Positions 33,479 through 42,568 of a stretch of DNA of 64,000 nt are shown piece by piece; within the stretch, counting starts at the first letter, position 1; each line of letters begins with the position of its first letter. Source of the DNA: an uncultured Prevotellaceae bacterium (lineage in GTDB: Bacteria > Bacteroidota > Bacteroidia > Bacteroidales > Bacteroidaceae); contig CADAKX010000008.1 of assembly GCA_902788605.1 (NCBI GenBank), positions 1 through 64,000 on the forward strand, read 5' to 3'. Both the position numbers and the translations under genes were made by a program. Below the pieces are notes generated by a model. The model had not been told where the DNA came from. It worked only from the letters and a program-made list of their open reading frames with translations, and ran no database searches.

Positions 33479-35944
33479 ATGAAAACATACAGATTTGTTT
33501 CCTTTTTCCTGCTCATACTGTTGGCTTTCTCAAAAGTCAATGCAATGGATTATAGAACTTATCAGGTGATCAACGCAGCTAACGAACTGGCTGACAATAG
33601 TGCACAGATTGTGGTTAGTACGCATTCGGGAAGAATGATTATCGCCACACTTGGCAATCTGAATTTCTATGATGGTGTGAGTTTCTCTCATATTGCCACG
33701 CATACCGATTATCAGTATGTACTGCCTTCGTATCGCGGCAACTATCATTTGTATTTTGACAAGAAGCATCATATTTGGTTGAAAGATACCCAGAAAATGA
33801 CGTGTGTTGACCTTATGTCTGAGCAGTTCGTGACCAATGTCGACAGCGTTATTAAGACGATGGGCTGTCAGGATCCGTTGGAAGACCTCTTCGTTGATGA
33901 TGGTGGTGAGGTATGGATGTTGACCAAGAAAGGATTGTACAGCGAAAAGAACGACAAATGTTATAGCGTGTTGCCTAATCTTAACCTACAGGACGTGGAT
34001 GTCTTTGACAATATGCTAATCACGTTCTATGAAAATGGTGAGGAGGTGGCTCAGAACTTGCAGACAGGAACCATTGTTCATCGCACACGTGCCTATGACG
34101 AAGACTTGGCTCAAATCTATAAGAATTCGTCGGTGTTGTTGAGGTATGAAAATGGCTACTTCCAGGTTAGAAATGGAGATAAAGGTGCAGTGGTACTATG
34201 GTTTGATGTCAAGGAGAAAACATGGACTGTTGTTCAGGAGTTCCCTTACCATATCAATAACATGGAATTGCATGAGGGCAAGATATACATGCCTTCGGAG
34301 TATGGTTTCTGGATTTACGACCTTGCCACGAAATCAATGGAGTGGGTGCGCCAGTTGACGATTGAAGGAGGAACAACGATAGAAACCGACTGCAACATGA
34401 TCTCTTTTGATGCGCAGGGAGGTATATGGATCGGTACAGAGAAGCGCGGCGTGCTCTATGGCCGCCCCACGAAGCCAGCGTTCAATTGTTATCCTTGGTC
34501 AAACCCAAGGTCACTTGAATTGGAGAAGTTAATGATGAGTCAGACTCAGAACATCTCAGAGTTTCGTGGACAAAGAGCCAATTGTCAGTATGTGGACAGT
34601 CGCGGCTGGAAATGGATAGGTACGATGACGGGTCTCTATCTATTTAAGTCAGAGAATGTCGAACCGATAGTTATTTCCAAGTCAAATGGCCTTTATAATA
34701 ATGTGGTGCATGCTGTTGTTGAGGACCAGAACCGGAATATTTGGTTATCAACGTCGAATGGTATCTCTTGCATCATGTTTAATGCTAATGATGAGATTAT
34801 CTTTGTCAATAGCTTCGGACGTATTGATGGTGTGCCTATTGAGTCTTTCCAAAACTGTAAGGCCAAACTGCTGAGCAATGGACATATTATTATGCAGGCC
34901 ATTGACAATATGGTGGAGTTTAATCCTGAGGATCTGTACGAGATTAGTACGCCTCATCCCTATAAGCTCTACCCGAAGTTGATTCATTTGCTGGTGAATG
35001 GTAACTACGTACAGCCCAATGTTCCAATGGATGGTAATGTGGTGATTGACAGACCGTTTACGGGTGTTAGGGATATCAGTCTGAACAGTGACCAGACCAC
35101 CGCCTCGATGACTTTCTCTGCCCTGAACTATTATCGTCCGCTTCAAACCTTTTATCGTGTGCGTATGAAGGGATTGCCAGCCTATAACGATTGGCAGGTG
35201 TACTCGTATTTTGATAGTGGGGGAAAAGTGGATTCACGCGGCCTGTTGCATCTGCCTTTGGTAGGTCTTGAGCCAGGTGATTATATACTTGAGGTGCAAG
35301 TGTCGATGTTCCCAGGTCAGTGGGAAGGCACGCCTTTTGAGTGGGCTATTCATGTCAACGAGCCGTGGTGGCGCACCACTGGACTCTTTTGGGCTATAGG
35401 CATCGTCTTGTTTATATTGCTTGTTGTGAATTTGGCCATATACATGCATAACGAGCGACTTCGCATGCAACGCAATCACGAGGAAGGTGATATCATCCGT
35501 AAGATTCGTCAATTTGTTCTGCGGTGTGATACCCTGTCTAACGAGGTTATTATGCCTACGCTCGATGACTTCCGCCTGTCGCCCGATGACGAAAATACAA
35601 AGTTGAGTGCGGAGTTTATTAAGACGATGGTAGTTTTGATGCCGTTTGTACGTGACCACATGCGAGGTGATTTGAGTATGAGTCAACTGAGTAATGTGGC
35701 TCATATGGACGTTGTCAACCTCTATCACGTTATCATGGCAGATATCTATAAGAGTCCGCGTAAGTTGGAACTTATCAATCGTTTGCAGCGTGGAGCCGAT
35801 TTGTTGGCGACAACCGACATGACGGTAGAGCAGGTGGCATCCGAGTGTGGATTCTATACTCCCAACTATTTCATGGGCTCCTTCTATCATCGCTATAAGC
35901 AGACGCCAAGGGAGTATCGTGAGGGTGTGAGGGCTAAGGCCTAA
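33479..35944 (+). CDS. Periplasmic propeller sensor fused to AraC HTH, no kinase
   Basis: The 821-residue protein resembles a hybrid two-component regulator with its middle removed. It has a signal peptide, a periplasmic two-component-propeller region (about 25-560; repeats such as GGIWIGTEKRG, NIWLSTSNGIS), a Y_Y_Y-like beta domain (about 570-645), one membrane helix (LFWAIGIVLFILLVVNLAIYM) and a cytoplasmic AraC HTH (LSMSQLSNVAHMDVVNLYHVI, TVEQVASECGFYTPNYFMGSF). No histidine kinase or receiver motif is present. ATG at 33479 is preferred to a TTG at 33452. It presumably senses a glycan and activates neighbouring genes directly. Confidence 0.87.
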   Translation: MKTYRFVSFFLLILLAFSKVNAMDYRTYQVINAANELADNSAQIVVSTHSGRMIIATLGNLNFYDGVSFSHIATHTDYQYVLPSYRGNYHLYFDKKHHIWLKDTQKMTCVDLMSEQFVTNVDSVIKTMGCQDPLEDLFVDDGGEVWMLTKKGLYSEKNDKCYSVLPNLNLQDVDVFDNMLITFYENGEEVAQNLQTGTIVHRTRAYDEDLAQIYKNSSVLLRYENGYFQVRNGDKGAVVLWFDVKEKTWTVVQEFPYHINNMELHEGKIYMPSEYGFWIYDLATKSMEWVRQLTIEGGTTIETDCNMISFDAQGGIWIGTEKRGVLYGRPTKPAFNCYPWSNPRSLELEKLMMSQTQNISEFRGQRANCQYVDSRGWKWIGTMTGLYLFKSENVEPIVISKSNGLYNNVVHAVVEDQNRNIWLSTSNGISCIMFNANDEIIFVNSFGRIDGVPIESFQNCKAKLLSNGHIIMQAIDNMVEFNPEDLYEISTPHPYKLYPKLIHLLVNGNYVQPNVPMDGNVVIDRPFTGVRDISLNSDQTTASMTFSALNYYRPLQTFYRVRMKGLPAYNDWQVYSYFDSGGKVDSRGLLHLPLVGLEPGDYILEVQVSMFPGQWEGTPFEWAIHVNEPWWRTTGLFWAIGIVLFILLVVNLAIYMHNERLRMQRNHEEGDIIRKIRQFVLRCDTLSNEVIMPTLDDFRLSPDDENTKLSAEFIKTMVVLMPFVRDHMRGDLSMSQLSNVAHMDVVNLYHVIMADIYKSPRKLELINRLQRGADLLATTDMTVEQVASECGFYTPNYFMGSFYHRYKQTPREYREGVRAKA

Positions 35945-37182
35945 GGTTTGTAGGTGATTTCCTGGAACCCGGTGAGCCGCCATGAGCGATCTGTGATTCC
36001 TTTGTAATATACCAATGCCTGGTATTTGTTTTCCGTTTGGAAAAACGAACCTTCTTCTGGCAGCGCATGGGTGGTGCCATCCATGTCGACCATCAGCAGT
36101 TGATAATTGTAATACCCCAGTTTCTGTAACACCGTGAGGTCATAGGCCTGACGCTCTTCATCGTATGTCATGCGATAGTTCTCTGGTGCCTCTGTGGTCC
36201 AGCGTCCATTTACGATGATATTTGCATAGTCGTAGGTAGGTGCAGGTTGCAGATGGTAGTGCACATAGACATATTCCGACGTACGCTCAGCATCGTAATT
36301 GTCGCTGTTGCGCAGCAAGAAGGCACCATTGGCATCCTCGTCGTAGGTGTAGTTACGCCTTGGCTCGCAGGGGATGGGTGTGGCGTGCCAGGTCTTTGTG
36401 GCTTCATCCCAATGCACATCGGCAAGTCCCATGGTGGGGTGGGTGGGGTCTAACACTTCAAACTTGTGATACTCATTGCCCGCTTCGAAGATGAGTGGCC
36501 TGCAGTGTTCCCATATCAATCCTTGTGTTGTCTTTCCTGTGGGATGTGTGTTGACCTTCATGTTGTCTTCGCGTCCATTCTGCAAGACAAACGTTTGAAT
36601 CTGTTCTTCTGGACGCGTCACGTTGATGCCGTTGTATGCCACTCGCATAGACACCTGCTGATGGCTGTCGTGGGTGTCGATGTCTGTGTTGGCATCCGCA
36701 TAGAGACTCAGTCCCATCAGTTGCTCAAGAACTCTGAACTCTATGACTAGTGCCTCGGCCTGTGTTTCTTCATCGATGATATGCAGTTTGTAGTTGCCAC
36801 TCATGCGAACATTCATCTGGTCGTTGGGAAACACGTAGTCATAGTGCGTATATAGTGTGTGGGTATTGATGGAGTTTTCATAATCGTCAATAGTCAGATC
36901 GTTGATGCCTTGCAACCATTCGCTTTCAAATAGCTGTTCGTTTGAAGTCCAATCGGGATTGCAGGGCTCTAGATGGCATATCATTCTGTGGTAATCGTGC
37001 GACAGTTCATCGAAACTGATGGCCATTTGGTCATTGCTCCCCAACTGGATGATGGGCAGTGCCTCAAAATCGTTATTGGTGATAACCTGCAGACTCTTGA
37101 TGTTGGGCAGTTTGATACTATGCCAAGCCATCAAGGATACAGGCGTCATCGCAAGCAGAATCAGTAGTTTCTTTATGTTCAT
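35941..37182 (-). CDS. Type IX secretion plug-domain protein (DUF5103)
   Basis: The 413-residue exported protein starts with a signal peptide (NIKKLLILLAMTPVSLMAW). It carries the DUF5103 hallmarks: ISFDELSHDYHRMICHLEPCNPDW, LQGINDLTIDDYENSINT, YTHYDYVFPND and SGNYKLHI. In Flavobacterium a member of this family plugs the SprA translocon of type IX secretion, so a periplasmic or outer-membrane role is likely. Its stop codon overlaps the convergent regulator by 4 bases. MNIKKLL at 37182 is chosen because the longer frame crosses the promoter at 37188-37195. Confidence 0.85.
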   Translation of the reverse strand: MNIKKLLILLAMTPVSLMAWHSIKLPNIKSLQVITNNDFEALPIIQLGSNDQMAISFDELSHDYHRMICHLEPCNPDWTSNEQLFESEWLQGINDLTIDDYENSINTHTLYTHYDYVFPNDQMNVRMSGNYKLHIIDEETQAEALVIEFRVLEQLMGLSLYADANTDIDTHDSHQQVSMRVAYNGINVTRPEEQIQTFVLQNGREDNMKVNTHPTGKTTQGLIWEHCRPLIFEAGNEYHKFEVLDPTHPTMGLADVHWDEATKTWHATPIPCEPRRNYTYDEDANGAFLLRNSDNYDAERTSEYVYVHYHLQPAPTYDYANIIVNGRWTTEAPENYRMTYDEERQAYDLTVLQKLGYYNYQLLMVDMDGTTHALPEEGSFFQTENKYQALVYYKGITDRSWRLTGFQEITYKP

Positions 37183-37187
37183 GGGTG

Positions 37188-37195
37188 CAAAGATA
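37188..37195 (-). promoter_or_regulatory. Promoter -7 element of the plug gene (near-leaderless)
   Basis: TATCTTTG on the minus strand ends 5 bases before the ATG at 37182. Confidence 0.65.
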
Positions 37196-37239
37196 CGAAA
37201 TAATTGATAATCGACAATTGATAATTGAAAAATATTTCT

Positions 37240-37247
37240 TAACTTTG
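37240..37247 (+). promoter_or_regulatory. Promoter -7 element of queC (near-leaderless)
   Basis: TAACTTTG ends 5 bases before the queC ATG at 37253, so the transcript is predicted to begin at the start codon. It shares a 70-bp divergent region with the plug gene. Confidence 0.65.
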
Positions 37248-37252
37248 CACGC

Positions 37253-37912
37253 ATGGAGAAGAAAAAAGATTCAATCATTATTCTGAGTGGCGGCATGGAC
37301 AGCGTGACGCTGCTTTACGATTATCAGGACCGCATTGCGTTGGCCATCTCGTTTGACTATGGCTCTAACCACAATGCCCGTGAGATTCCGTTTGCCCGCA
37401 TGCATTGTGAGCGCTTGGGTATCGAGCATATCGTTATTCCTTTGCAGTTTATGAGCCAGTATTTCGAGAGCTCGTTGCTGCAGGGTGCTGATGCGATTCC
37501 CGAAGGTCACTATGCTGCCGACAATATGAAGTCTACTGTTGTGCCTTTCCGCAATGGCATTATGCTGAGTGTGGCCGTGGGAATGGCAGAGAGTCGCGGA
37601 TTGCAGTATGTGATGATGGCTAATCACGGAGGCGATCACACCATCTATCCCGATTGCCGTCCAGAGTTCGTCAGTGCTTTTGATGCGGCAGCCCATGCTG
37701 GCACATATAATGGCGTGCATCTGTTTTCTCCCTATACCAATATCACCAAGGGACAGATTGCGGCTCGGGGAAAAGAATTGGGTATTGACTATGCCGAGAC
37801 ATGGTCGTGCTATAAGGGAGGCGAGAAGCATTGTGGTAAGTGTGGCACTTGCGTCGAACGAAAAGAGGCACTTGCCGAGGCTGGAATTCCCGATCCTACG
37901 GATTACGAATAA
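37253..37912 (+). CDS. queC: 7-cyano-7-deazaguanine synthase
   Basis: Converts 7-carboxy-7-deazaguanine, ammonia and ATP to preQ0 in queuosine synthesis. The 219-residue protein has the PP-loop SGGMDSVTLLYDY, FRNGIMLSVA, GDHTIYPDCRPEF and the zinc-binding end CYKGGEKHCGKCGTCVERK with four cysteines. Other que genes are not adjacent. A near-perfect 59-base hairpin directly follows the stop codon. Confidence 0.95.
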   Translation: MEKKKDSIIILSGGMDSVTLLYDYQDRIALAISFDYGSNHNAREIPFARMHCERLGIEHIVIPLQFMSQYFESSLLQGADAIPEGHYAADNMKSTVVPFRNGIMLSVAVGMAESRGLQYVMMANHGGDHTIYPDCRPEFVSAFDAAAHAGTYNGVHLFSPYTNITKGQIAARGKELGIDYAETWSCYKGGEKHCGKCGTCVERKEALAEAGIPDPTDYE

Positions 37913-37988
37913 TAAGTATGCCGTTTACGCATCGTAAGTATGTCACTTACGATGTGTAAATGCCATACTTACGACTGCTAAGTATGGT
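37913..37988. repeat. 27-bp imperfect palindrome plus extra half after queC
   Basis: Arms 37913-37939 and 37945-37971 pair at 26 of 27 positions (two as G-U) around a 5-base loop. A further TAAGTATGG copy at 37979-37987 repeats the left arm. There is no T tract after the stem, so simple termination is unlikely. Confidence 0.8.
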
Positions 37989-38005
37989 ATTTATTAAAAA
38001 GAAGA

Positions 38006-38029
38006 AACCCTGTCTCGAAAGACAGGGTT
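38006..38029 (-). terminator. Terminator of the rplU-rpmA genes
   Basis: AACCCTGTCT (38006-38015) pairs with AGACAGGGTT (38020-38029) around CGAA. The minus strand continues with TCTTCTTTTT, favouring leftward termination after rpmA. Confidence 0.75.
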
Positions 38030-38073
38030 CTATGTTTGTTTGGAATAAGTTGTTTTGTTTGTAAGTTTGTGTG

Positions 38074-38340
38074 TTATGCTTCAGCAGCCTCGGGTATTAC
38101 TGAAACGACACTCTTGTTGAACTTTCCTTTGTGGAAGTTCACTGTGCCATCGATGAGGGCATAGAGTGTATCGTCTTTACCAATAGCAACACCATTACCG
38201 GGATTGTGCTTTGTACCACGCTGACGAACGATGATGTTGCCAGCCAGACACTTCTGACCACCCCAGATTTTCACGCCAAGTCGCTGAGCTGCACTTTCGC
38301 GGCCGTTCTTAGAACTACCTACACCTTTTTTATGTGCCAT
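38074..38340 (-). CDS. rpmA: 50S ribosomal protein L27
   Basis: The 88-residue protein has the complete L27 pattern: [45 protein letters not shown] and [12 protein letters not shown]. The N-terminal tail reaches the peptidyl transferase centre. There is no extra N-terminal cleavage peptide of the Firmicutes type. It follows rplU with a clear Shine-Dalgarno at 38348-38355. Confidence 0.97.
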   Translation of the reverse strand: MAHKKGVGSSKNGRESAAQRLGVKIWGGQKCLAGNIIVRQRGTKHNPGNGVAIGKDDTLYALIDGTVNFHKGKFNKSVVSVIPEAAEA

Positions 38341-38347
38341 ACTGTGT

Positions 38348-38355
38348 CCTCCTTT
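38348..38355 (-). promoter_or_regulatory. Shine-Dalgarno of rpmA
   Basis: AAAGGAGG lies 7 bases before the rpmA ATG and overlaps the rplU stop codon. Confidence 0.75.
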
Positions 38356-38608
38356 AAGCGATTACTTGTTTAACTTCAACCTGAGTGAACTGCTCACGAT
38401 GACCGTTACGCTTGCGAGAGTCCTTGCGACGCTTCATCTTGAAGACGATGACCTTGTCACCCTTCACCAGCGGGTTCACTACTTCTACTACTACTTTTGC
38501 ACCTTCTACGGTGGGTGCGCCAACCTTGACAGCGCCGTCGGCATCTACGAGCAGCACCTTGTCAAACTCAACAGTCTTGCCTGCCTCCACGTCCTTGATG
38601 TGGTGCAC
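38354..38608 (-). CDS. rplU: 50S ribosomal protein L21, 5-prime end abnormal
   Basis: Binds 23S rRNA in the large subunit. From the first legal start, GTG at 38608, 84 residues are encoded, containing [18 protein letters not shown] and the basic tail [16 protein letters not shown]. In-frame L21 sequence continues upstream as [16 protein letters not shown] back to 38656, but the next triplet is a TGA stop and no ATG exists. The expected first five residues (about MYVIV) are missing. The promoter box at 38658-38665 abuts the remaining sequence. Either a deletion, an AUU start at 38653, or an assembly error explains this. Confidence 0.85.
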   Translation of the reverse strand: MHHIKDVEAGKTVEFDKVLLVDADGAVKVGAPTVEGAKVVVEVVNPLVKGDKVIVFKMKRRKDSRKRNGHREQFTQVEVKQVIA

Positions 38609-38657
38609 GAAGAGCTTCTTGCCCTCCTCAGCCTTGAACTGCTGACCCTGAATTTCT

Positions 38658-38665
38658 CAAAGGTA
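38658..38665 (-). promoter_or_regulatory. Promoter -7 element abutting rplU
   Basis: TACCTTTG on the minus strand is followed after one base by L21 coding sequence, leaving no room for a leader or start codon. Confidence 0.6.
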
Positions 38666-38742
38666 CTAATTTTCTATTACATAGAACCTTGCAGACCCGT
38701 TAATCTTTTAAAGTTTTATATTTTTTTAACTTCTATACCAGG

Positions 38743-39570
38743 TTAAAGGCCAGCTTTGGTCAGTTCCTCTGCCATCTCCTGCTGTAGTTCACGTGCTTTG
38801 TTGCCAGCCACTTCGGCAAAGTGATCATCGTTGCAGGCATAGATAATGCCACGACTTGAGTTCACCAGCAGACCGCAGTCCTTGTTCATGCCATACTTGC
38901 AGACCTCCTGCAAAGAGCCGCCTTGGGCACCTACACCGGGCACCAGCAGGAAATGATTAGGAGCCACCTTACGGATATCCTCGAATATGCGGCCCTGAGT
39001 AGCACCGACGACATACATCATGTTCTCGTCGTTGCCCCATTCCTGACTCTTCTTCAGCACCTTCTCAAACAGACGTTCCCCCTGTGCGTCCTCCATCAAC
39101 TGAAAGTCGTGAGACCCCTTGTTGGATGTCAGTGCCAGCAGGATGACCCACTTGCCCTCATAGCTTAGGAAGGGTGTCACCGAATCTTCGCCCATGTAGG
39201 GAGCCACTGTGAGTGCATCGATGTTGTATTCCTCAAAGAATGTGCGGGCATACATCTGGCTAGTGTTGCCTATATCGCCACGCTTGGCGTCAGCGATAAT
39301 CAGGTGGTGGGGATGGTTCTCCTTAATATACTCGCAGGTCTTTACGAAGGCTTCCATGCCTTTCAGACCATATGCCTCATAGAAAGCCAGGTTGGGTTTG
39401 TAGGCCACGCAATAGGGGGCTGTAGCCTCGATGATGGCTTTGTTGAACTCAAAGATGGGGTCGTGCAGGTCGAAGACGCACTGTGGCATCTTCTTCGGGT
39501 CAGTGTCCAGACCCACGCAGAGGAAACTGCGCTTCTGCTTAATCTGTTGTATCAGTTCTTGTCTTGTCAT
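38743..39570 (-). CDS. pyrF: Orotidine 5-prime-phosphate decarboxylase
   Basis: Last step of UMP synthesis. The 275-residue protein is of the longer type II OMP decarboxylase group, with [35 protein letters not shown] containing the catalytic DxKxxD, and [15 protein letters not shown] at 39570 is chosen; the frame is open 12 codons further but that overlaps the intergenic space. It is the last gene of the nine-gene leftward operon, 42 bases after prfA. Confidence 0.95.
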   Translation of the reverse strand: MTRQELIQQIKQKRSFLCVGLDTDPKKMPQCVFDLHDPIFEFNKAIIEATAPYCVAYKPNLAFYEAYGLKGMEAFVKTCEYIKENHPHHLIIADAKRGDIGNTSQMYARTFFEEYNIDALTVAPYMGEDSVTPFLSYEGKWVILLALTSNKGSHDFQLMEDAQGERLFEKVLKKSQEWGNDENMMYVVGATQGRIFEDIRKVAPNHFLLVPGVGAQGGSLQEVCKYGMNKDCGLLVNSSRGIIYACNDDHFAEVAGNKARELQQEMAEELTKAGL

Positions 39571-39612
39571 AATACTTATTGATTTGTTGCTATGCCATAG
39601 CAACATACGGGA

Positions 39613-40722
39613 TTATAGTTCGTTTTCTTTCATTCGTTCGGCGTTCTCGGCCACAGTGAGTGCATCAATCATTGCCTGTATATCGCCACCGAGGAATCCC
39701 TGAAGGTCGTGCGTGGTATAGCCGATACGGTGGTCGGTTACGCGGCCTTGTGGGAAGTTGTATGTGCGAATCTTGGCAGAGCGATCGCCCGTAGACACCA
39801 GACTCTTACGGCGAGAGGCGATGTCATCCATGTACTTCTGATGCTCCTTGTCATAGATAAATGTATAGAGGCGTGAGAGTGCGCGCTCCTTGTTCTTGGG
39901 CTGGTCGCGCGTCTCGGTACACTCGATGAGGATTTCCTCCGTCTCGCCTGTATTGGGGTTCTTCCACATATAGCGCAAGCGCACACCCGATTCCACCTTG
40001 TTCACATTCTGACCACCGGCACCCGATGAACGGAAAGTATCCCATTTGATTTCACCCTCGTTTACGTGAACCTCAAACTTATCGGCTTCGGGCAATACTG
40101 CCACCGTAGCTGCGCTGGTGTGCATGCGTCCCTGCGTCTCAGTGGCAGGCACGCGCTGTACGCGGTGTACCCCCGATTCATATTTCAATGTACCATAGAC
40201 ATCGGCTCCGCTCACGGCAAAGTCAATCTCCTTATAACCACCGACAGCACCTTCACTGACACTGGTAATAGAGAGCTGCCACCCCTTCGAGTCACAGTAG
40301 CTCTTGTACATCTTAAACAGGTCGCCGGCAAAGAGGCAGGCCTCGTCGCCGCCTGTTCCTGCGCGAATCTCCATCTGAACATTCTTGGCGTCCTCGGGAT
40401 CCTTAGGAATCAATGCTATTTTAATCTCCTCCTCCAGTTTTGGCTGAAGGGCCTCGTTCTCGGCCAGCTCCTCACGAGCCATCTCCTTCATCTCTGGGTC
40501 ACTCTCGTTGGCCAGGATGTCCTTGGCTTCACTGATGCTATTCAGACAGGCGATGTAACGCTTGCGTGCATCCATGATGTCGCCAAGATCTTTATATTCC
40601 TTCGTGAGCTTCACGAAGCGATTCTGGTCGGCAATCACTTCTGGGTCGGTGATCAGGGTTGACACCTCCTCGAAGCGAGCCTCCAGTCCGTCAAGTTTCT
40701 GTAGTATGTTGTTATTATCCAT
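39613..40722 (-). CDS. prfA: Peptide chain release factor 1
   Basis: Recognises UAA and UAG stop codons and triggers peptide release. The 369-residue protein includes the anticodon-like PAT within RVPATETQGRMHTSAATVAV and the catalytic GGQ in GAGGQNVNKVESGVRL. The N-terminal coiled domain and C-terminal RTYNFPQGRVTDHR are typical. It sits between purM and pyrF. Confidence 0.97.
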   Translation of the reverse strand: MDNNNILQKLDGLEARFEEVSTLITDPEVIADQNRFVKLTKEYKDLGDIMDARKRYIACLNSISEAKDILANESDPEMKEMAREELAENEALQPKLEEEIKIALIPKDPEDAKNVQMEIRAGTGGDEACLFAGDLFKMYKSYCDSKGWQLSITSVSEGAVGGYKEIDFAVSGADVYGTLKYESGVHRVQRVPATETQGRMHTSAATVAVLPEADKFEVHVNEGEIKWDTFRSSGAGGQNVNKVESGVRLRYMWKNPNTGETEEILIECTETRDQPKNKERALSRLYTFIYDKEHQKYMDDIASRRKSLVSTGDRSAKIRTYNFPQGRVTDHRIGYTTHDLQGFLGGDIQAMIDALTVAENAERMKENEL

Positions 40723-40762
40723 ATCTCTTTGTTAGTTGCGACAATGTCGCAACATGCGTGAA

Positions 40763-41926
40763 TTAATATTCAAAGGTGCCGAACTCCGAGTGGATGGTCA
40801 GGCTCTTGGGACCTTCCTCGATGTGACCCACAATCTGTGCGTCGATGTTGAAACTCTTCGAGAGGTCGATAACCTGCTGAGCAACCTCGGGACGAACGTA
40901 GATTTCCATGCGGTGACCCATATTGAACACTTGATACATCTCCTTCCAATCGGTACCAGAGCATTCGTGGATGGCGCGGAAGAGTGGGGGAACTGGGAAC
41001 ATGTTGTCCTTTATCACCTTGCAGTTGTCGTTGACAAAGTGGAGCACCTTGGTTTGGGCGCCACCGGTACAGTGCACCATGCCATGAATCTCGGGGCGCA
41101 ACTCATCGAGCAACTTCTTGATGACGGGAGCATAGGTGCGGGTGGGAGAGAGAACAAGCTGTCCTGCGTTGACGGGAGAACCTTCAACGGCATCGGTGAG
41201 TTTGTATTTTCCGCTGTACACGAGCTCGTTGGGCACAGCGTGGTCGTAGCTCTCGGGGTAGTTTTCTGCCAGATACTTGGCAAAGACATCGTGACGAGCT
41301 GAGGTGAGACCGTTGGAACCCATGCCGCCGTTGTAACGTTTCTCATAGGTGGCCTGACCCGTGGAAGATAGACCAACAATCACGTCGCCAGGACGGATGT
41401 TGGCATTGTCGATGACGTCAGAGCGCTTCATGCGGCAGGTCACCGTTGAGTCTACGATGATGGTACGAACCAAATCGCCAACGTCGGCCGTCTCGCCACC
41501 AGTAGGATAGATACCGATACCCATCTCACGGAGCTCGGCGAGCAACTCGTCGGTACCGTTGATGATGGCCGAGATAACCTCGCCTGGCACCAGCATCTTG
41601 TTGCGGCCAATGGTGCTTGATACCAGGATGTTGTCGACAGCACCCACACAAAGCAGGTCGTCGGTATTCATCACGATGGCGTCCTGGGCAATACCTTTCC
41701 ATACTGACAGGTCGCCAGTCTCTTTCCAATACATGTAGGCCAGGCTCGACTTGGTGCCGGCGCCGTCGGCATGCATGATGTTACAATACTCTGGGTCTCC
41801 GCCCAGGATGTCGGGGATAATCTTGCAGAAAGCCTGCGGAAAGATTCCCTTGTCAATGTTCTTAATTGCTGCGTGTACGTCTTCCTTTGCGGCAGAAACA
41901 CCACGCATCATATATCTGTTGTCCAT
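40763..41926 (-). CDS. purM: Phosphoribosylformylglycinamidine cyclo-ligase (AIR synthetase)
   Basis: ATP-dependent ring closure giving aminoimidazole ribotide in purine synthesis. The 387-residue protein shows the AIRS domains: GDPEYCNIMHADGAGTKSSLAY, MNTDDLLCVGA, PTGGETADVGD and HCTGGAQTKVLHF. It is longer than the roughly 345-residue enterobacterial enzyme, as in other Bacteroidales. It lies 40 bases from prfA and 27 from lemA. Confidence 0.93.
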   Translation of the reverse strand: MDNRYMMRGVSAAKEDVHAAIKNIDKGIFPQAFCKIIPDILGGDPEYCNIMHADGAGTKSSLAYMYWKETGDLSVWKGIAQDAIVMNTDDLLCVGAVDNILVSSTIGRNKMLVPGEVISAIINGTDELLAELREMGIGIYPTGGETADVGDLVRTIIVDSTVTCRMKRSDVIDNANIRPGDVIVGLSSTGQATYEKRYNGGMGSNGLTSARHDVFAKYLAENYPESYDHAVPNELVYSGKYKLTDAVEGSPVNAGQLVLSPTRTYAPVIKKLLDELRPEIHGMVHCTGGAQTKVLHFVNDNCKVIKDNMFPVPPLFRAIHECSGTDWKEMYQVFNMGHRMEIYVRPEVAQQVIDLSKSFNIDAQIVGHIEEGPKSLTIHSEFGTFEY

Positions 41927-41953
41927 AGTTCTTTTTGGGGGTGCTGAGTTTTC

Positions 41954-42529
41954 TTAGAATTTCACTTGAGGAGCCTTCTCGGCACCAGCCTCGGCCTCAA
42001 ACTTGTTCATCTTCTCGAATCCAAACATGCCAGCCAGCATGTTGCTGGGGAAGCGACGGATGGCGATGTTATAGTCCTGAATCTTCAGATTGGCCTTGTT
42101 GCGCTCCTCGTTGATACGGTTCTCTGTGCCCTCTAACTGCACCTGGAGTTCACGGAAGTTCTCGTTTGCCTTCAGTTCCGGATAGGCTTCACCAACGGCG
42201 ATGAGGCGTCCCAAAGCACTGCTTAATTCACCCTGAGCCTTTTGGAATTCCTTAATATTGTCGGCATCCAGAGTGATGCTGGTGGCCTTGGCACGAGCGT
42301 TAACAACACTCTCGAACGTCTCTTTCTCATGAGCAGCATAACCCTTGACCACCTCAACGAGGTTTGGAATCAGGTCTGCACGACGCTGGTAGGCCGACTG
42401 TACGTTAGCAAGGGCCGTGGTGGCCTCTTCCTCGACACCAACCATGCCATTGTAAGTGCTCTTAATCCAGCCGAAGATAACGATAGCAACAACGGCAATT
42501 CCAATAAGAATCAGATGATTTTTCTTCAT
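41954..42529 (-). CDS. lemA: LemA family protein
   Basis: The 191-residue protein has one N-terminal membrane helix (LILIGIAVVAIVIFGWI) and the LemA helical bundle: STYNGMVGVEEEATTALANVQ, YQRRADLIPNLVEVVKGYAAHEKETF, and AVGEAYPELKANENFRELQ. Function is not defined. LemA and TPM-domain proteins are often adjacent, as here, and are thought to act together at the cell envelope. Confidence 0.93.
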   Translation of the reverse strand: MKKNHLILIGIAVVAIVIFGWIKSTYNGMVGVEEEATTALANVQSAYQRRADLIPNLVEVVKGYAAHEKETFESVVNARAKATSITLDADNIKEFQKAQGELSSALGRLIAVGEAYPELKANENFRELQVQLEGTENRINEERNKANLKIQDYNIAIRRFPSNMLAGMFGFEKMNKFEAEAGAEKAPQVKF

Positions 42530-42568
42530 AATACTTACCTTTATTAATATTTAATTATAATCATTGTC

